From Gammaproteobacteria bacterium (GTDB lineage Bacteria > Pseudomonadota > Gammaproteobacteria > HK1): 6,558 nucleotides of DNA. The stretch's first letter is position 1. Every line of letters starts with the position of its first letter. A program made the position numbers and the translations under genes. The stretch covers positions 1 through 6,558 of the forward strand of contig JABDQX010000442.1 in assembly GCA_013042035.1 (NCBI GenBank), given 5' to 3'. Below, in pieces: positions 1-6,279 of the stretch. A model generated the notes under the pieces. That model was not told the origin of the DNA. It did no database searches and saw only the letters and a program-made list of their open reading frames with translations.

Positions 1-273
1 CTCATCGCCGGGATCGGGTTGGGCAACTCTTCGAATTCGTCCGCCGGGAGCCGTTTCAATCTGATGGATGGCAAATAATACATCCACCGCTAAAATGAGA
101 TGGATAAAGCTGGGTTTAGCAGGCCACGGCGTCGATGGTCGGGTAATGTCCGACCACAATTCATCGATTGTCCTTGGTTCGACAAGGGTATTTCTGATAA
201 AGCCAGCCAAGGCAATAATCGACTCGCTGAAACGTACATGCTTATGGGGCAACAGTGCTGTCTGGGTGTTCAT
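1..273 (-). CDS. ABC-three-component (ABC-3C) system middle component, partial
   Basis: The frame is open for 91 codons from ATG at 273-271 to the window edge, with no stop. The protein starts MNTQTALLPHKHVRFSES (residues 1-18), followed by a helix, TIDELW (35-40) and a hydrophobic LILAVDVLFAIHQIE stretch (59-73). This layout (N-terminal 'LLP.KH..fseS', 'tideLW', then 'LaldlLyai..I') is the one I know from the small middle components of ABC-3C systems, closest to the type usually numbered MC6; the number is from memory. Those proteins are short helical (winged-helix-like) linkers between the ABC ATPase and the effector/CTD protein. The start overlaps the 3' end of the upstream gene by 32 bp in another frame. 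No clear Shine-Dalgarno precedes it, which suggests translational coupling. In-frame GTG and TTG codons lie just upstream, but the ATG fits the family start better. Given the usual family length, only the tail is likely missing. Confidence 0.78.
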   Translation of the reverse strand, partial: MNTQTALLPHKHVRFSESIIALAGFIRNTLVEPRTIDELWSDITRPSTPWPAKPSFIHLILAVDVLFAIHQIETAPGGRIRRVAQPDPGDE

Positions 274-1189
274 AGGCGTCACACGTTTCAAAATACTTGG
301 AAAGAATGATTTGGGCGGCCTCCCGGTATGCCTTCATACTGTGAGGATGTTTTCTCATGGCGTCTGGTATCAGTCGCTCGATCATCCATACATACCTGGT
401 GTTGGGCGCGTGTTCCGCTTTATCGGGAATGGTTTCCTCACTGGTTGCATAGAGTTTTTTAACCTCTTCCGATATTGGTTGAGCCAAACCTTTCCTATTG
501 GATAAAAAATCGTCCACAGTCGCTATTTGGTAAGAAAACAATCTTAAATATTCGACAACCGGCGTCGTCAATCCGTTGAACCCAATCTTTTCTTCAAAAT
601 CCGGGGCCATTTCATGCAAAAATCCAGACAGTGATGTCGGTTTGTCCGCCAAGTGGGTGAGTAACTCTCCGACATGACGTGGATCGATAAAATCGAGAGA
701 ATGGCTTGGTACACCACCGACAATCGATTCCCGTTGTTCACGGGGAAGCGCCATGAATAGCTTCTCAAGATCCCCGCTACCGATTGCACGAGCATCATCA
801 AGTCCTTTCTCTCCCTTGAGCTTCTGAAGCGCCTGGGCAACGGGTGCGGGGATACCGGTGTATCTGTCGTTCAATACGAAATAGTAACGATTTATATTGC
901 CCCATTTCTTTGTGAGCTTGTGGAAGTCCTCTATGACCTTATCCACCTGCTGTTTGATATTACTTTTTGGACCGGGTTTTGGTCCGTGTATTTGATAATA
1001 CCAGCCTTTGGAGGGAACCCAACCGTCGTTCCCGCCATCTCCGAAATTACCATGTGGTGCGATAACCTGATAATCCTCAATTGCAAGCTGAAAAAGGCGA
1101 TGAACGAATTGTTCGAACGACGTTCCGTAGGCCTCGTATAGCCTCACTTTGAATAAGGTACGAAACCAAAAATCGTTGTTATCTGACAT
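242..1189 (-). CDS. ABC-3C system effector/CTD protein with restriction-endonuclease-like N-terminus
   Basis: This is a 315-residue soluble protein with no signal peptide or membrane segment. Residues about 20-70 look like a PD-(D/E)XK (Mrr-like) nuclease core: Glu26 in SFEQFV, then GDGGNDGW with Asp51 and Asp55, then the strand WYYQIHGP (63-70). The usual final lysine of the (E/Q)xK motif is absent, with QIH in its place. Residues 104-160 (FVLNDRYTGIP, then DLEKLFMALP) continue the domain seen in related proteins. The C-terminal part (about 170-310: PDFEEKIGFNGL, VEYLRLFSYQ, and SKYFETCDAYEHP at 298-309) matches my recollection of an ABC-3C C-terminal domain, possibly the class called CTD10. 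ABC-3C systems combine an ABC ATPase, a small middle component and a variable effector, and are thought to act in defence against mobile DNA. A GGAG lies 10 nt before the ATG. The following gene overlaps its end by 32 bp, so the two are co-transcribed. Target and activity are unknown. Confidence 0.75.
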   Translation of the reverse strand: MSDNNDFWFRTLFKVRLYEAYGTSFEQFVHRLFQLAIEDYQVIAPHGNFGDGGNDGWVPSKGWYYQIHGPKPGPKSNIKQQVDKVIEDFHKLTKKWGNINRYYFVLNDRYTGIPAPVAQALQKLKGEKGLDDARAIGSGDLEKLFMALPREQRESIVGGVPSHSLDFIDPRHVGELLTHLADKPTSLSGFLHEMAPDFEEKIGFNGLTTPVVEYLRLFSYQIATVDDFLSNRKGLAQPISEEVKKLYATSEETIPDKAEHAPNTRYVWMIERLIPDAMRKHPHSMKAYREAAQIILSKYFETCDAYEHPDSTVAP

Positions 1190-1228
1190 TATTTGCTAAC
1201 TCCAGCCGGAAATTTGTCCGAGGGTACG

Positions 1229-1257
1229 ATCATAACGCAAATCGATAGCAAATCAGC
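1229..1257 (-). promoter_or_regulatory. Possible promoter of the ABC-3C genes
   Basis: On the minus strand a TATGAT (1234-1229, five of six matches to the -10 consensus) lies 17 nt after GCTGAT (1257-1252), a poor -35. Transcription from it would give a leader of about 33 nt containing the GGAG before the ATG at 1189. No terminator with a T-run was found between comEC and this gene, so read-through from comEC is also possible. Confidence 0.3.
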
Positions 1258-1311
1258 GCTTGGCACCACATTCCGCTGGCGAAGTCGACCATATGATTCC
1301 ACGAAATAGAA

Positions 1312-3618
1312 TCACCGCGAAGCAAAATCATGCCAGAAATGCCGCGCCTGCTCCCGATACAAGATAGGCTCCGATATTCCCTTCCCCGGTGTCAGTCGGA
1401 AATCGATTGCGCCATCCCGATCCGAAAACAGAAGTTTTGCCCCAACCTGTCTGTAGCGCGCTACGACGGGTTCCGAAGGCAACCCGAACCGGTTTCGATA
1501 TCCGGTAGAAAATAACGCATACCGTGGTTTTACCACCTGAAGGAATTGTTCACTGGAAGATGTTTTGCTGCCATGGTGGGGCACCACGAACACGTCCGTG
1601 CGAAGCTCATCGCCATGGATTTTGACAAGACGCGCTTCGGCTGGATGTTCGATATCCCCCGTCAACAGAATCGTTCCTTCGGCGTTGGTTATGCGAAGAA
1701 CACAAGAGCCGTTATTGCCGGACGCCCTGTCCGAAGCGGGGTGCAAAATCTTGAAGTCGACCCCATCCCAATGCCATTCGACACCCTCTCGACACGCAGT
1801 GCCGCGCTTCGATTGCTCTGCCTGGAGAACATGACCATTGGTAAAAATCGTATCGACTGGAATCTCGGCCAGGAGGCTTGCGAGACCACCAGCGTGATCC
1901 GCGTCTTCATGGCTGGTAATGACCCGATCCACGAACGTGATGCCCTGATTCCGTAAAAAGGGAATCACTGCCGCCTTGCCGGCATCGAAGCCTGGCCCAT
2001 AGATCGGCCCCGTGTCGTAGACAAGGACATGTTCGCGCGTGCGCACAACAGCGGCCAGTCCCTGGCCGACATCCAAAAGGGTAAACCATATCTCGCCCGC
2101 GGCCGGGCGGGGGGGTGAAATCAGAAAGAGCGGTAAGAGCCAGATAACCCCAAGCCAACGCCCGGGCATACCCCGAGGCAGTAACAACAAAATGACACCG
2201 GCCCCGCCCGCAATAACCGTCCACAGCGGTGGCGCGAAGCCCGTTCGGTACACGAAATCCAGCGATTCCAATCCCTGGAGAAATGGCCACGGTATGGCAA
2301 TGGCCCAATTGCCCCAACTGAGCAAAAGGCCGCCAAGATCGGGCAATAGGGTTACCAAACATGTTCCGGCAAGCACGAGCGGTACTACCACAAAACCGAT
2401 CCAGGGGATGGCTATCAGGTTTGCCACGGGGCTTATCAGTGGATGCTCGTGAAAAAACAGCACGCTAAGGGGCATAAGACCGATAGCAATCAATATCTGC
2501 ACCCGGCCCCAACGCCACCATGATTTGCGCACGGACAGGTGCCCTGTCATCCCGAACAAAATGATTGCCACCGCCGCGAATGATAGCCAAAAACCAATGG
2601 AAAGCACGGAAAACGGATCCAGCAACAGGATCACGAACAATGCAAAAACAAGGGAGAAACCGGGGGAGGTATGACGTCGCCAAAATATACCGGCCATCAC
2701 CACGCACACCATCACCAGGGCGCGTTGCGTGGGCAGGGAAAAGCCCGCCAACGCCGCATAACCGAGGGCGCCAGCCACCGCTATGGGGGCTGCCAGGCGC
2801 TGTGCCGGTATGATGAGCGCCATACTGGGAAACAACGTCCACAGCCTGCGTGCAATGAAAAAGATCAGCATGGTAACAAGGCCGATATGAAGACCGGAGA
2901 TCGCCATTAGGTGCGCGGTACCGGTCGAGCGCAGTGTTTCCCATTGTGCTTCGGCAATGCCATCCCGAACGCCGATGGCCAGCGCCTTGACGATGTTCCC
3001 ATGGGGCGAATCACCAAGGACTTCGTCGATCTTTCGCGCCAGCCGATAACGCATCCGGTCGAGCGATCTTCGGGCGTCAGTCGCGAGCTTGCTGTTCTCC
3101 TTTGCCGATCTTACGTAACCGGTGGCGTGAATTCTCTCCTGGAATAACCACTTTTCGTAATCGAAACCACCAGGATTACGAAATCCGCGTGGCCTTTTCA
3201 GGCGTACCGTAAGATGCCATTTTTCCCCCGGTAACAGCTGCGGGGGAGAGCCATACCAGTTAAGACGAATCCGCTGGCCATCCCCCCATCCGGTCCGAGG
3301 GTTTTTGATTTCGACGACATCCAACAAGAATCCGGTTTTACGCCCGGTTTGAATCGGGATGGAGGCAACGATGCCGTCGAGTACCAGATCCTGGCTTTCA
3401 AGCGTCATGGGCAGGATATTTGCCAAACCTATCTCGGCCCGGAACAACGCCCACACAAATCCGATGCCGAACCAGGCAAAAACACGAATGGTGGGCGAGG
3501 AAAATAGTGCAAAGAGAACCAGGGCAGGTAGAAATCCAACAAAAAGCGTGTCCGGTAGATCCGGAAGGCTAACGAGAAGGAGTATGCCGGCCAGAAAGGC
3601 GATGGGTGCTGCGCGCAT
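1312..3618 (-). CDS. comEC: DNA internalization competence protein ComEC/Rec2
   Basis: This is a polytopic inner-membrane protein that forms the channel through which one strand of incoming DNA enters the cytoplasm during natural transformation. The 768 residues match the full three-part family layout. Residues 1-60 are hydrophobic segments, followed by a soluble OB-like part (about 75-170, with RPRGFRNPGGFDYEKW). The Competence membrane domain spans about 205-500, with the hallmark HLMAISGLHIG at 236-246. A C-terminal metallo-beta-lactamase-like domain starts at LLDVGQG (514-520) and carries THE-type metal ligands in SHEDADH (569-575: His570, Asp572, Asp574, His575), LLTGDIE (651-657) and VPHHGSKTSS (679-688). 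All the motifs expected of an active nuclease-like domain are present, and no frameshift is seen. The start has only a weak AAAGA before it. The gene stands alone, 122 bp before the ABC-3C effector on the same strand. Other competence genes are not in the window, so transformability cannot be judged. Confidence 0.95.
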   Translation of the reverse strand: MRAAPIAFLAGILLLVSLPDLPDTLFVGFLPALVLFALFSSPTIRVFAWFGIGFVWALFRAEIGLANILPMTLESQDLVLDGIVASIPIQTGRKTGFLLDVVEIKNPRTGWGDGQRIRLNWYGSPPQLLPGEKWHLTVRLKRPRGFRNPGGFDYEKWLFQERIHATGYVRSAKENSKLATDARRSLDRMRYRLARKIDEVLGDSPHGNIVKALAIGVRDGIAEAQWETLRSTGTAHLMAISGLHIGLVTMLIFFIARRLWTLFPSMALIIPAQRLAAPIAVAGALGYAALAGFSLPTQRALVMVCVVMAGIFWRRHTSPGFSLVFALFVILLLDPFSVLSIGFWLSFAAVAIILFGMTGHLSVRKSWWRWGRVQILIAIGLMPLSVLFFHEHPLISPVANLIAIPWIGFVVVPLVLAGTCLVTLLPDLGGLLLSWGNWAIAIPWPFLQGLESLDFVYRTGFAPPLWTVIAGGAGVILLLLPRGMPGRWLGVIWLLPLFLISPPRPAAGEIWFTLLDVGQGLAAVVRTREHVLVYDTGPIYGPGFDAGKAAVIPFLRNQGITFVDRVITSHEDADHAGGLASLLAEIPVDTIFTNGHVLQAEQSKRGTACREGVEWHWDGVDFKILHPASDRASGNNGSCVLRITNAEGTILLTGDIEHPAEARLVKIHGDELRTDVFVVPHHGSKTSSSEQFLQVVKPRYALFSTGYRNRFGLPSEPVVARYRQVGAKLLFSDRDGAIDFRLTPGKGISEPILYREQARHFWHDFASR

Positions 3619-3810
3619 GACAAATCTTTAGCAAGCCCGTGCCTCGGATCGACAAGGGACGGTACACACCCTCGGGCCAACGTGGCTCACGAACAGTGTG
3701 AAAACACTTGTCATCATCTATAATATCCTCTGATATTCAGTATATTATGAGCGTTTTTCTGCGGCATTTTTATTCGTAATCCCCTCTGGTATCCTCTCTC
3801 AGGAGATAGT
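3619..3810. other. Divergent intergenic region upstream of comEC
   Basis: No gene was found here. The region separates comEC (leftward) from the small broken gene (rightward), so it should hold promoters for both. A perfect TATAAT lies at 3719-3724 on the plus strand, but the hexamer 17 nt before it (GTGTGA) is a poor -35. An AT-rich inverted repeat, AATATC-ctct-GATATT (3722-3737), overlaps it and could be a protein-binding site. On the minus strand CATAAT (near 3748) is a possible -10 for comEC, without a convincing -35. Confidence 0.35.
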
Positions 3811-3848
3811 ATGAGTCAATCACTAAATATCAACATGGACTCCAATAA

Positions 3849-3936
3849 GAGCGTGTCTGAAAATTCCGGGTCGTCGCGAGGCGGGACCCCAATTCGGGGG
3901 CCGTCGCAGTAGACTGGGGATTTTTCAGGCACACTC
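3849..3936. mobile_element. 88-bp MITE-like element, IS5/IS1031-type ends
   Basis: The left end GAGCGTGTCTGAAAA (3849-3863) and the complement of the right end, GAGTGTGCCTGAAAA (3936-3922), differ at only two of 15 positions. The element is flanked by a direct TAA at 3846-3848 and 3937-3939. From memory, GAG ends with a 3-bp TAR duplication are typical of the IS1031 subgroup of the IS5 family. The interior is GC-rich and partly self-complementary (for example CCCC-aatt-cGGGG at 3887-3899), so the whole element can fold into one imperfect hairpin. It is too short to encode a transposase and would depend on an IS elsewhere in the genome. Confidence 0.65.
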
Positions 3937-3965
3937 TAAGAGCCTGTTAACCAAACAGGCTCTTA
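3937..3965. repeat. Perfect 12-bp inverted repeat beside the MITE
   Basis: TAAGAGCCTGTT (3937-3948), a 5-nt loop AACCA, then AACAGGCTCTTA (3954-3965) form a perfect stem. On the plus strand it is followed by AACTTTTGG, a poor T-tract. On the minus strand it lies about 80 nt beyond the stop of the oxidoreductase gene, but with no T-run. It may act as a weak terminator. It also falls inside the reconstructed small reading frame, where it would encode part of the Lys/Leu stretch, so its role is ambiguous. Confidence 0.5.
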
Positions 3966-4047
3966 AACTTTTGGCAAAACAGGCACTAATTAAATGCGCC
4001 GGAAGAATTCTTTGGTCGTTTCGTTCAAGATTTTGGCGCGCTAAGGA

Positions 4048-5310
4048 CTACTTTTCGCCTTGTGGCGGCGGATGCACCTCGTAATTGGTGCTGAACTGAT
4101 AATCCCGGAAGATGTGTTCGGCCGAGGGTTGCTCCCAGGTACCGTCCTCTAGCTGGCACGCGGTTTCACGCAAGCGGTATGTATTCTGGCCACAGGTCCA
4201 GACCTTGAAGTTGCGCATGTGGGTGCAAAGACAGGTTCTCTCGTTAACGGGAAGCCTCTCTTTGTTCGAGGCGGCCTTATCGTTGATTTTATGGTAGGCG
4301 TCGATATAGGAGCAATGTCCCGCTTCATCCAACAAATACCCGAAAGCTTCGCAATTTGGCCGGTTACTGGCGCCAATGGCGGGGCTGCGCTGGAGCATTC
4401 GCATGGGATAGCCCGTTGGAGAAACCGTATTGACGACGATATCCTCTTCCCTGGCCTTGAAATATTCCTGTTTGACTTTATCCGGAACCCCGGACTCCTG
4501 GGCGATGGAGAATCGCGTCGCTACCTGCACTGCGGAGCAACCCATTTCCAGAAAGTGAACACATTCCGAGCCGGAGAAAATGCCTCCCGCAGGAATGATG
4601 GGGATCTTGAGGTTTTCACCTGCCAGAAAGGCCAGTATCTCTTTCACGATCACCAGGAGATCATGTTTTCGCCAATCACCGGCGCCGAATCCCAGATGCC
4701 CTCCGGCCAGTGGACCTTCCACGATGACGTAATCGGGCAGGCGGCCGATTTTGGCGTTTTTTCTCAGGAAAAGCTGCAACGCCCTTAGGGACGAAACGAT
4801 GATGCCAAGTTTGACGTCCAGAAAACGCCGATGGTTCTGGATAAGTGAAAAGGTACGAAGATGCAAACCCGCGCTTAAGGTAATCCCATCGATTCCCGCG
4901 TCCATGGCGGCATCAAGGCGAACCTTCAAGGTTTCGAGAGGATTGCCCATGGTCAGCTTTTCCATGCAGTTGACGAAAATGGCACCCATTCCTTTTTTGG
5001 TGTCCATGGCCGAAGAGATATGCAGCCTGGTCGCCTCGGCCAATTCGCCAAGGTCGAACTTGACGATGGATTTATCCGGATTTTTCAGATTATCCCGATA
5101 TCTTTGTAATTTATTTTTGACAAAACTGGTGCCGAATTTCTGATCGATGACGGCAGGGAGCATGGCATCGGAAACATGGCCTATTCCTCCCAGGGAAGCG
5201 ATTGCCTGGGCCAGTTTCGGTGTGGATATATTAACGCCCATTCCACCAAGAACGATGGGGACGTATTCGTTTTGGCCGAGCTGAAAACGAAAGTCGTCAA
5301 CTTTTTTCAT
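4048..5310 (-). CDS. Nitronate monooxygenase-family flavin oxidoreductase
   Basis: This is a predicted cytoplasmic FMN-binding TIM-barrel enzyme of the 2-nitropropane dioxygenase/nitronate monooxygenase superfamily. Members oxidise alkyl nitronates or act as NAD(P)H:quinone or enoyl reductases; the substrate here cannot be fixed. Visible motifs are VPIVLGGMGVN at the N-terminus (17-27), VEGPLAGGHLGFG (197-209) with the conserved His205 near the active site, the flavin-phosphate motifs IIPAGGIFSG (238-247) and MGCSAVQVATRF (256-267), and SPTGYPMRM (297-305). The C-terminus carries six cysteines after residue 319 (320, 333, 360, 362, 373, 385), including a CLC followed ten residues later by another Cys. 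Related proteins from anaerobes and proteobacteria also have cysteines in this tail, ahead of a 'G.NayR' motif matched here by GQNTYR (374-379). At 420 residues it is longer than simple family members (about 320-360) because of this tail. It is transcribed alone and divergently from the cytochrome gene. No good Shine-Dalgarno precedes the start. Confidence 0.85.
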   Translation of the reverse strand: MKKVDDFRFQLGQNEYVPIVLGGMGVNISTPKLAQAIASLGGIGHVSDAMLPAVIDQKFGTSFVKNKLQRYRDNLKNPDKSIVKFDLGELAEATRLHISSAMDTKKGMGAIFVNCMEKLTMGNPLETLKVRLDAAMDAGIDGITLSAGLHLRTFSLIQNHRRFLDVKLGIIVSSLRALQLFLRKNAKIGRLPDYVIVEGPLAGGHLGFGAGDWRKHDLLVIVKEILAFLAGENLKIPIIPAGGIFSGSECVHFLEMGCSAVQVATRFSIAQESGVPDKVKQEYFKAREEDIVVNTVSPTGYPMRMLQRSPAIGASNRPNCEAFGYLLDEAGHCSYIDAYHKINDKAASNKERLPVNERTCLCTHMRNFKVWTCGQNTYRLRETACQLEDGTWEQPSAEHIFRDYQFSTNYEVHPPPQGEK

Positions 5311-5333
5311 TAGGGAATCTGCAGGATTTCAGT

Positions 5334-5361
5334 AGAATAATTTCGCTTAAGTCAAAGTCAA
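5334..5361 (-). promoter_or_regulatory. Sigma-70-type promoter of the oxidoreductase gene
   Basis: On the minus strand TTGACT (5361-5356, five of six -35 matches) is followed by 16 nt and TATTCT (5339-5334, four of six -10 matches). A second TTGACT follows the first directly (5355-5350), a 6-bp tandem. The leader to ATG 5310 would be short, about 15-20 nt, and contains no clear Shine-Dalgarno. Confidence 0.55.
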
Positions 5362-5647
5362 GACTACGGGAATTCCGTCTAAGAGGCAAGGATAAAATTC
5401 TGGCTTTTTACCCGGAATTCGTTAGCCGTCGCTTGAAATCAGCTTATACTTGGCTGTGTATGTAACTTTTTCCGGTAAACGCTCATGTTCTCTCGGCGAT
5501 GAAAGGCGAGGGGGTGGAAAGTAGGGTCGAGCGGGCTCCCGGCACTTTTATGGCAACTTCTGATTTCTTGATGGCGCCATCTTTTAGAAGGTCCCTTCCA
5601 GGCTTGTAACCAACAAGGAATAATGGGGCCGGAGAAAGTTGCACATG
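5362..5647. other. Divergent intergenic region, no gene seen
   Basis: No reading frame here has a ribosome binding site or family resemblance. The longest candidate from ATG 5550 ends after 19 codons. Structures present are a small stem CTCG...CGAG near 5494-5512, a perfect 12-bp palindrome GATGGCGCCATC (5570-5581), GAAGG-tc-CCTTC (5587-5598) and CTTGT-aacca-ACAAG (5603-5617). I could not match these to a known riboswitch or RNA. They lie upstream of the predicted cytochrome promoter, so they are more likely protein-binding sites than parts of its leader. Confidence 0.4.
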
Positions 5648-5674
5648 GGATTATACTTGAATAGGATTATACTT
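5648..5674 (+). repeat. Direct repeat GGATTATACTT, 16-bp period
   Basis: GGATTATACTT occurs at 5648-5658 and again at 5664-5674, with a weaker third copy GGATATATTTT at 5676-5686. The period of 16 bp, and the overlap with the predicted -35 and spacer of the cytochrome promoter, suggest tandem sites for a regulator, though duplication by chance slippage is possible. Confidence 0.5.
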
Positions 5675-5684
5675 TGGATATATT
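5657..5684 (+). promoter_or_regulatory. Likely promoter of the cytochrome lipoprotein gene
   Basis: TTGAAT (5657-5662) and TATATT (5679-5684) are separated by 16 nt. Transcription would start near 5691, giving a leader of about 60 nt that ends with AAGG 7 nt before ATG 5751. The -35 and spacer lie within the GGATTATACTT repeat. Confidence 0.5.
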
Positions 5685-5750
5685 TTGGCGGGACCGGGAT
5701 TTTCCAGGTAACCACACACAGTAAGCTAACATAAATAAAAAGGTACGGTC

Positions 5751-6152
5751 ATGAAAACGGCTATTAAAGCGCTCTCACTTGTATCGCTTGTTGGGACATG
5801 CGTTGTGTCCATCACCGGCTGTGGAGAAAGCGTGGTGAGCTTTGAAAACGACGTACGGCCAATCCTCCATAAAAACTGCCTCGAATGCCATCAGCCGGGC
5901 GGTAAGGGTTTTGAAGCGAGCGGATTGGCGATAGGCACCTACGATGACCTTATGAAAGGCACGAAGCCAGGAAACAGTGAGCAGCGCGGCCAAATAGTGA
6001 TACCGGGCGATGCCACTTCGAGTGCGCTGATAATGCTGATCGAAGGGCGAGCTGATCCGTCGATCAAAATGCCCCATGGTAAAGAGCCCTTGAATGAGAA
6101 GAGTGTTACTACCTTGAGAAAATGGGTGGAGCAGGGGGCTCAAAACAACTGA
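5751..6152 (+). CDS. Monohaem c-type cytochrome lipoprotein
   Basis: This 133-residue exported protein has a Lys-containing N-terminus, a hydrophobic stretch (6-20) and a lipobox ITGC ending at Cys24, so it should be lipid-anchored. Gly25 at position +2 does not signal inner-membrane retention, which suggests the outer membrane facing the periplasm. A single haem site CLECH (43-47) follows FENDVRPILHKN (31-42). Further family motifs are the SGL.IGTYDDLMKG region (57-70), VIPGDATSSAL (83-93), KMPHG (106-110), with Met107 a likely sixth haem ligand, and LRKWVEQGA (122-130). This is the pattern of the 'planctomycete-type' cytochrome c domain (PSCyt1-like), which is also common as a stand-alone small cytochrome in proteobacteria. 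The role is probably periplasmic electron transfer; its partner is unknown and no redox enzyme follows it. The start is supported by AAGG at 7 nt and by the signal peptide. Single-gene transcript between its own promoter and a hairpin just after the stop. Confidence 0.9.
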   Translation: MKTAIKALSLVSLVGTCVVSITGCGESVVSFENDVRPILHKNCLECHQPGGKGFEASGLAIGTYDDLMKGTKPGNSEQRGQIVIPGDATSSALIMLIEGRADPSIKMPHGKEPLNEKSVTTLRKWVEQGAQNN

Positions 6153-6162
6153 AGCGATTTTC

Positions 6163-6187
6163 CACTAACCGCTTCCAGCGGTTAGTG
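6163..6187 (+). terminator. Hairpin just after the cytochrome gene
   Basis: CACTAACCGC, a TTCCA loop and GCGGTTAGTG form a perfect 10-bp stem beginning 11 nt after the cytochrome stop. It is followed by AAATTTG rather than a long T-run, so it is a weak intrinsic terminator or an mRNA-stabilising 3' hairpin. Confidence 0.55.
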
Positions 6188-6279
6188 AAATTTGCATTCG
6201 TGCATCGGGAAAACAACCCGCGCTTCCCGTCCGTCCGAATACAACCGGAAAAGAAAGCAAAAATACCGACTGATGTTGC

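Larger units (their letters stand above)
3811..4084 (+). pseudogene. Small gene interrupted by a MITE; 60-codon frame when the insert is removed
   Basis: An AGGAG (3801-3805) sits 5 nt before ATG 3811. As it stands the frame stops at TAG 3910-3912 after 33 codons, the last 20 or so of which come from the inserted element. Removing 91 bp (the 88-bp element plus one TAA copy, joining 3848 to 3940) restores a single frame to TAA 4082-4084. It begins MSQSLNINMDSNK, continues with an amphipathic Lys/Leu stretch (LLTKQALKLLAKQALIK), then a Trp/Arg-rich stretch, and ends YFSPCGGGCTS. The last 37 bp overlap the 3' end of the opposite-strand oxidoreductase. I do not recognise the peptide. A cationic small protein or a modified-peptide precursor are guesses, and no modification enzyme is seen nearby. 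The open frame could be chance, although the start signal and the exact frame restoration favour a real gene. Confidence 0.42.

Noticed and set aside
68..505. Plus-strand open frame of 145 codons
   Set aside because: It lies opposite the ABC-3C effector and middle-component genes, has no family resemblance and no good ribosome binding site, whereas the minus-strand frames carry recognisable motifs.
1294..1314. TGATTC...GAATCA hairpin at the end of comEC as a terminator
   Set aside because: The stem is only 6 bp, AT-rich, includes the stop codon and has no T-run.
1546..2944. Several open frames of 70-159 codons on both strands within comEC
   Set aside because: All are shadows of comEC, whose frame carries every expected motif.
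3811..3912. The present 33-codon frame as an intact small gene
   Set aside because: Most of its C-terminal part comes from the inserted element, so it is better read as the 5' remnant of a longer frame.
4219..4788. Plus-strand open frame of 189 codons
   Set aside because: It lies antisense to the oxidoreductase, whose own frame contains the flavin-binding motifs; no recognisable domain in the antisense product.
5362..5647. Riboswitch or structured leader for the cytochrome gene
   Set aside because: The best promoter lies downstream of these structures at 5657-5684, and I could not match them to any known riboswitch core.
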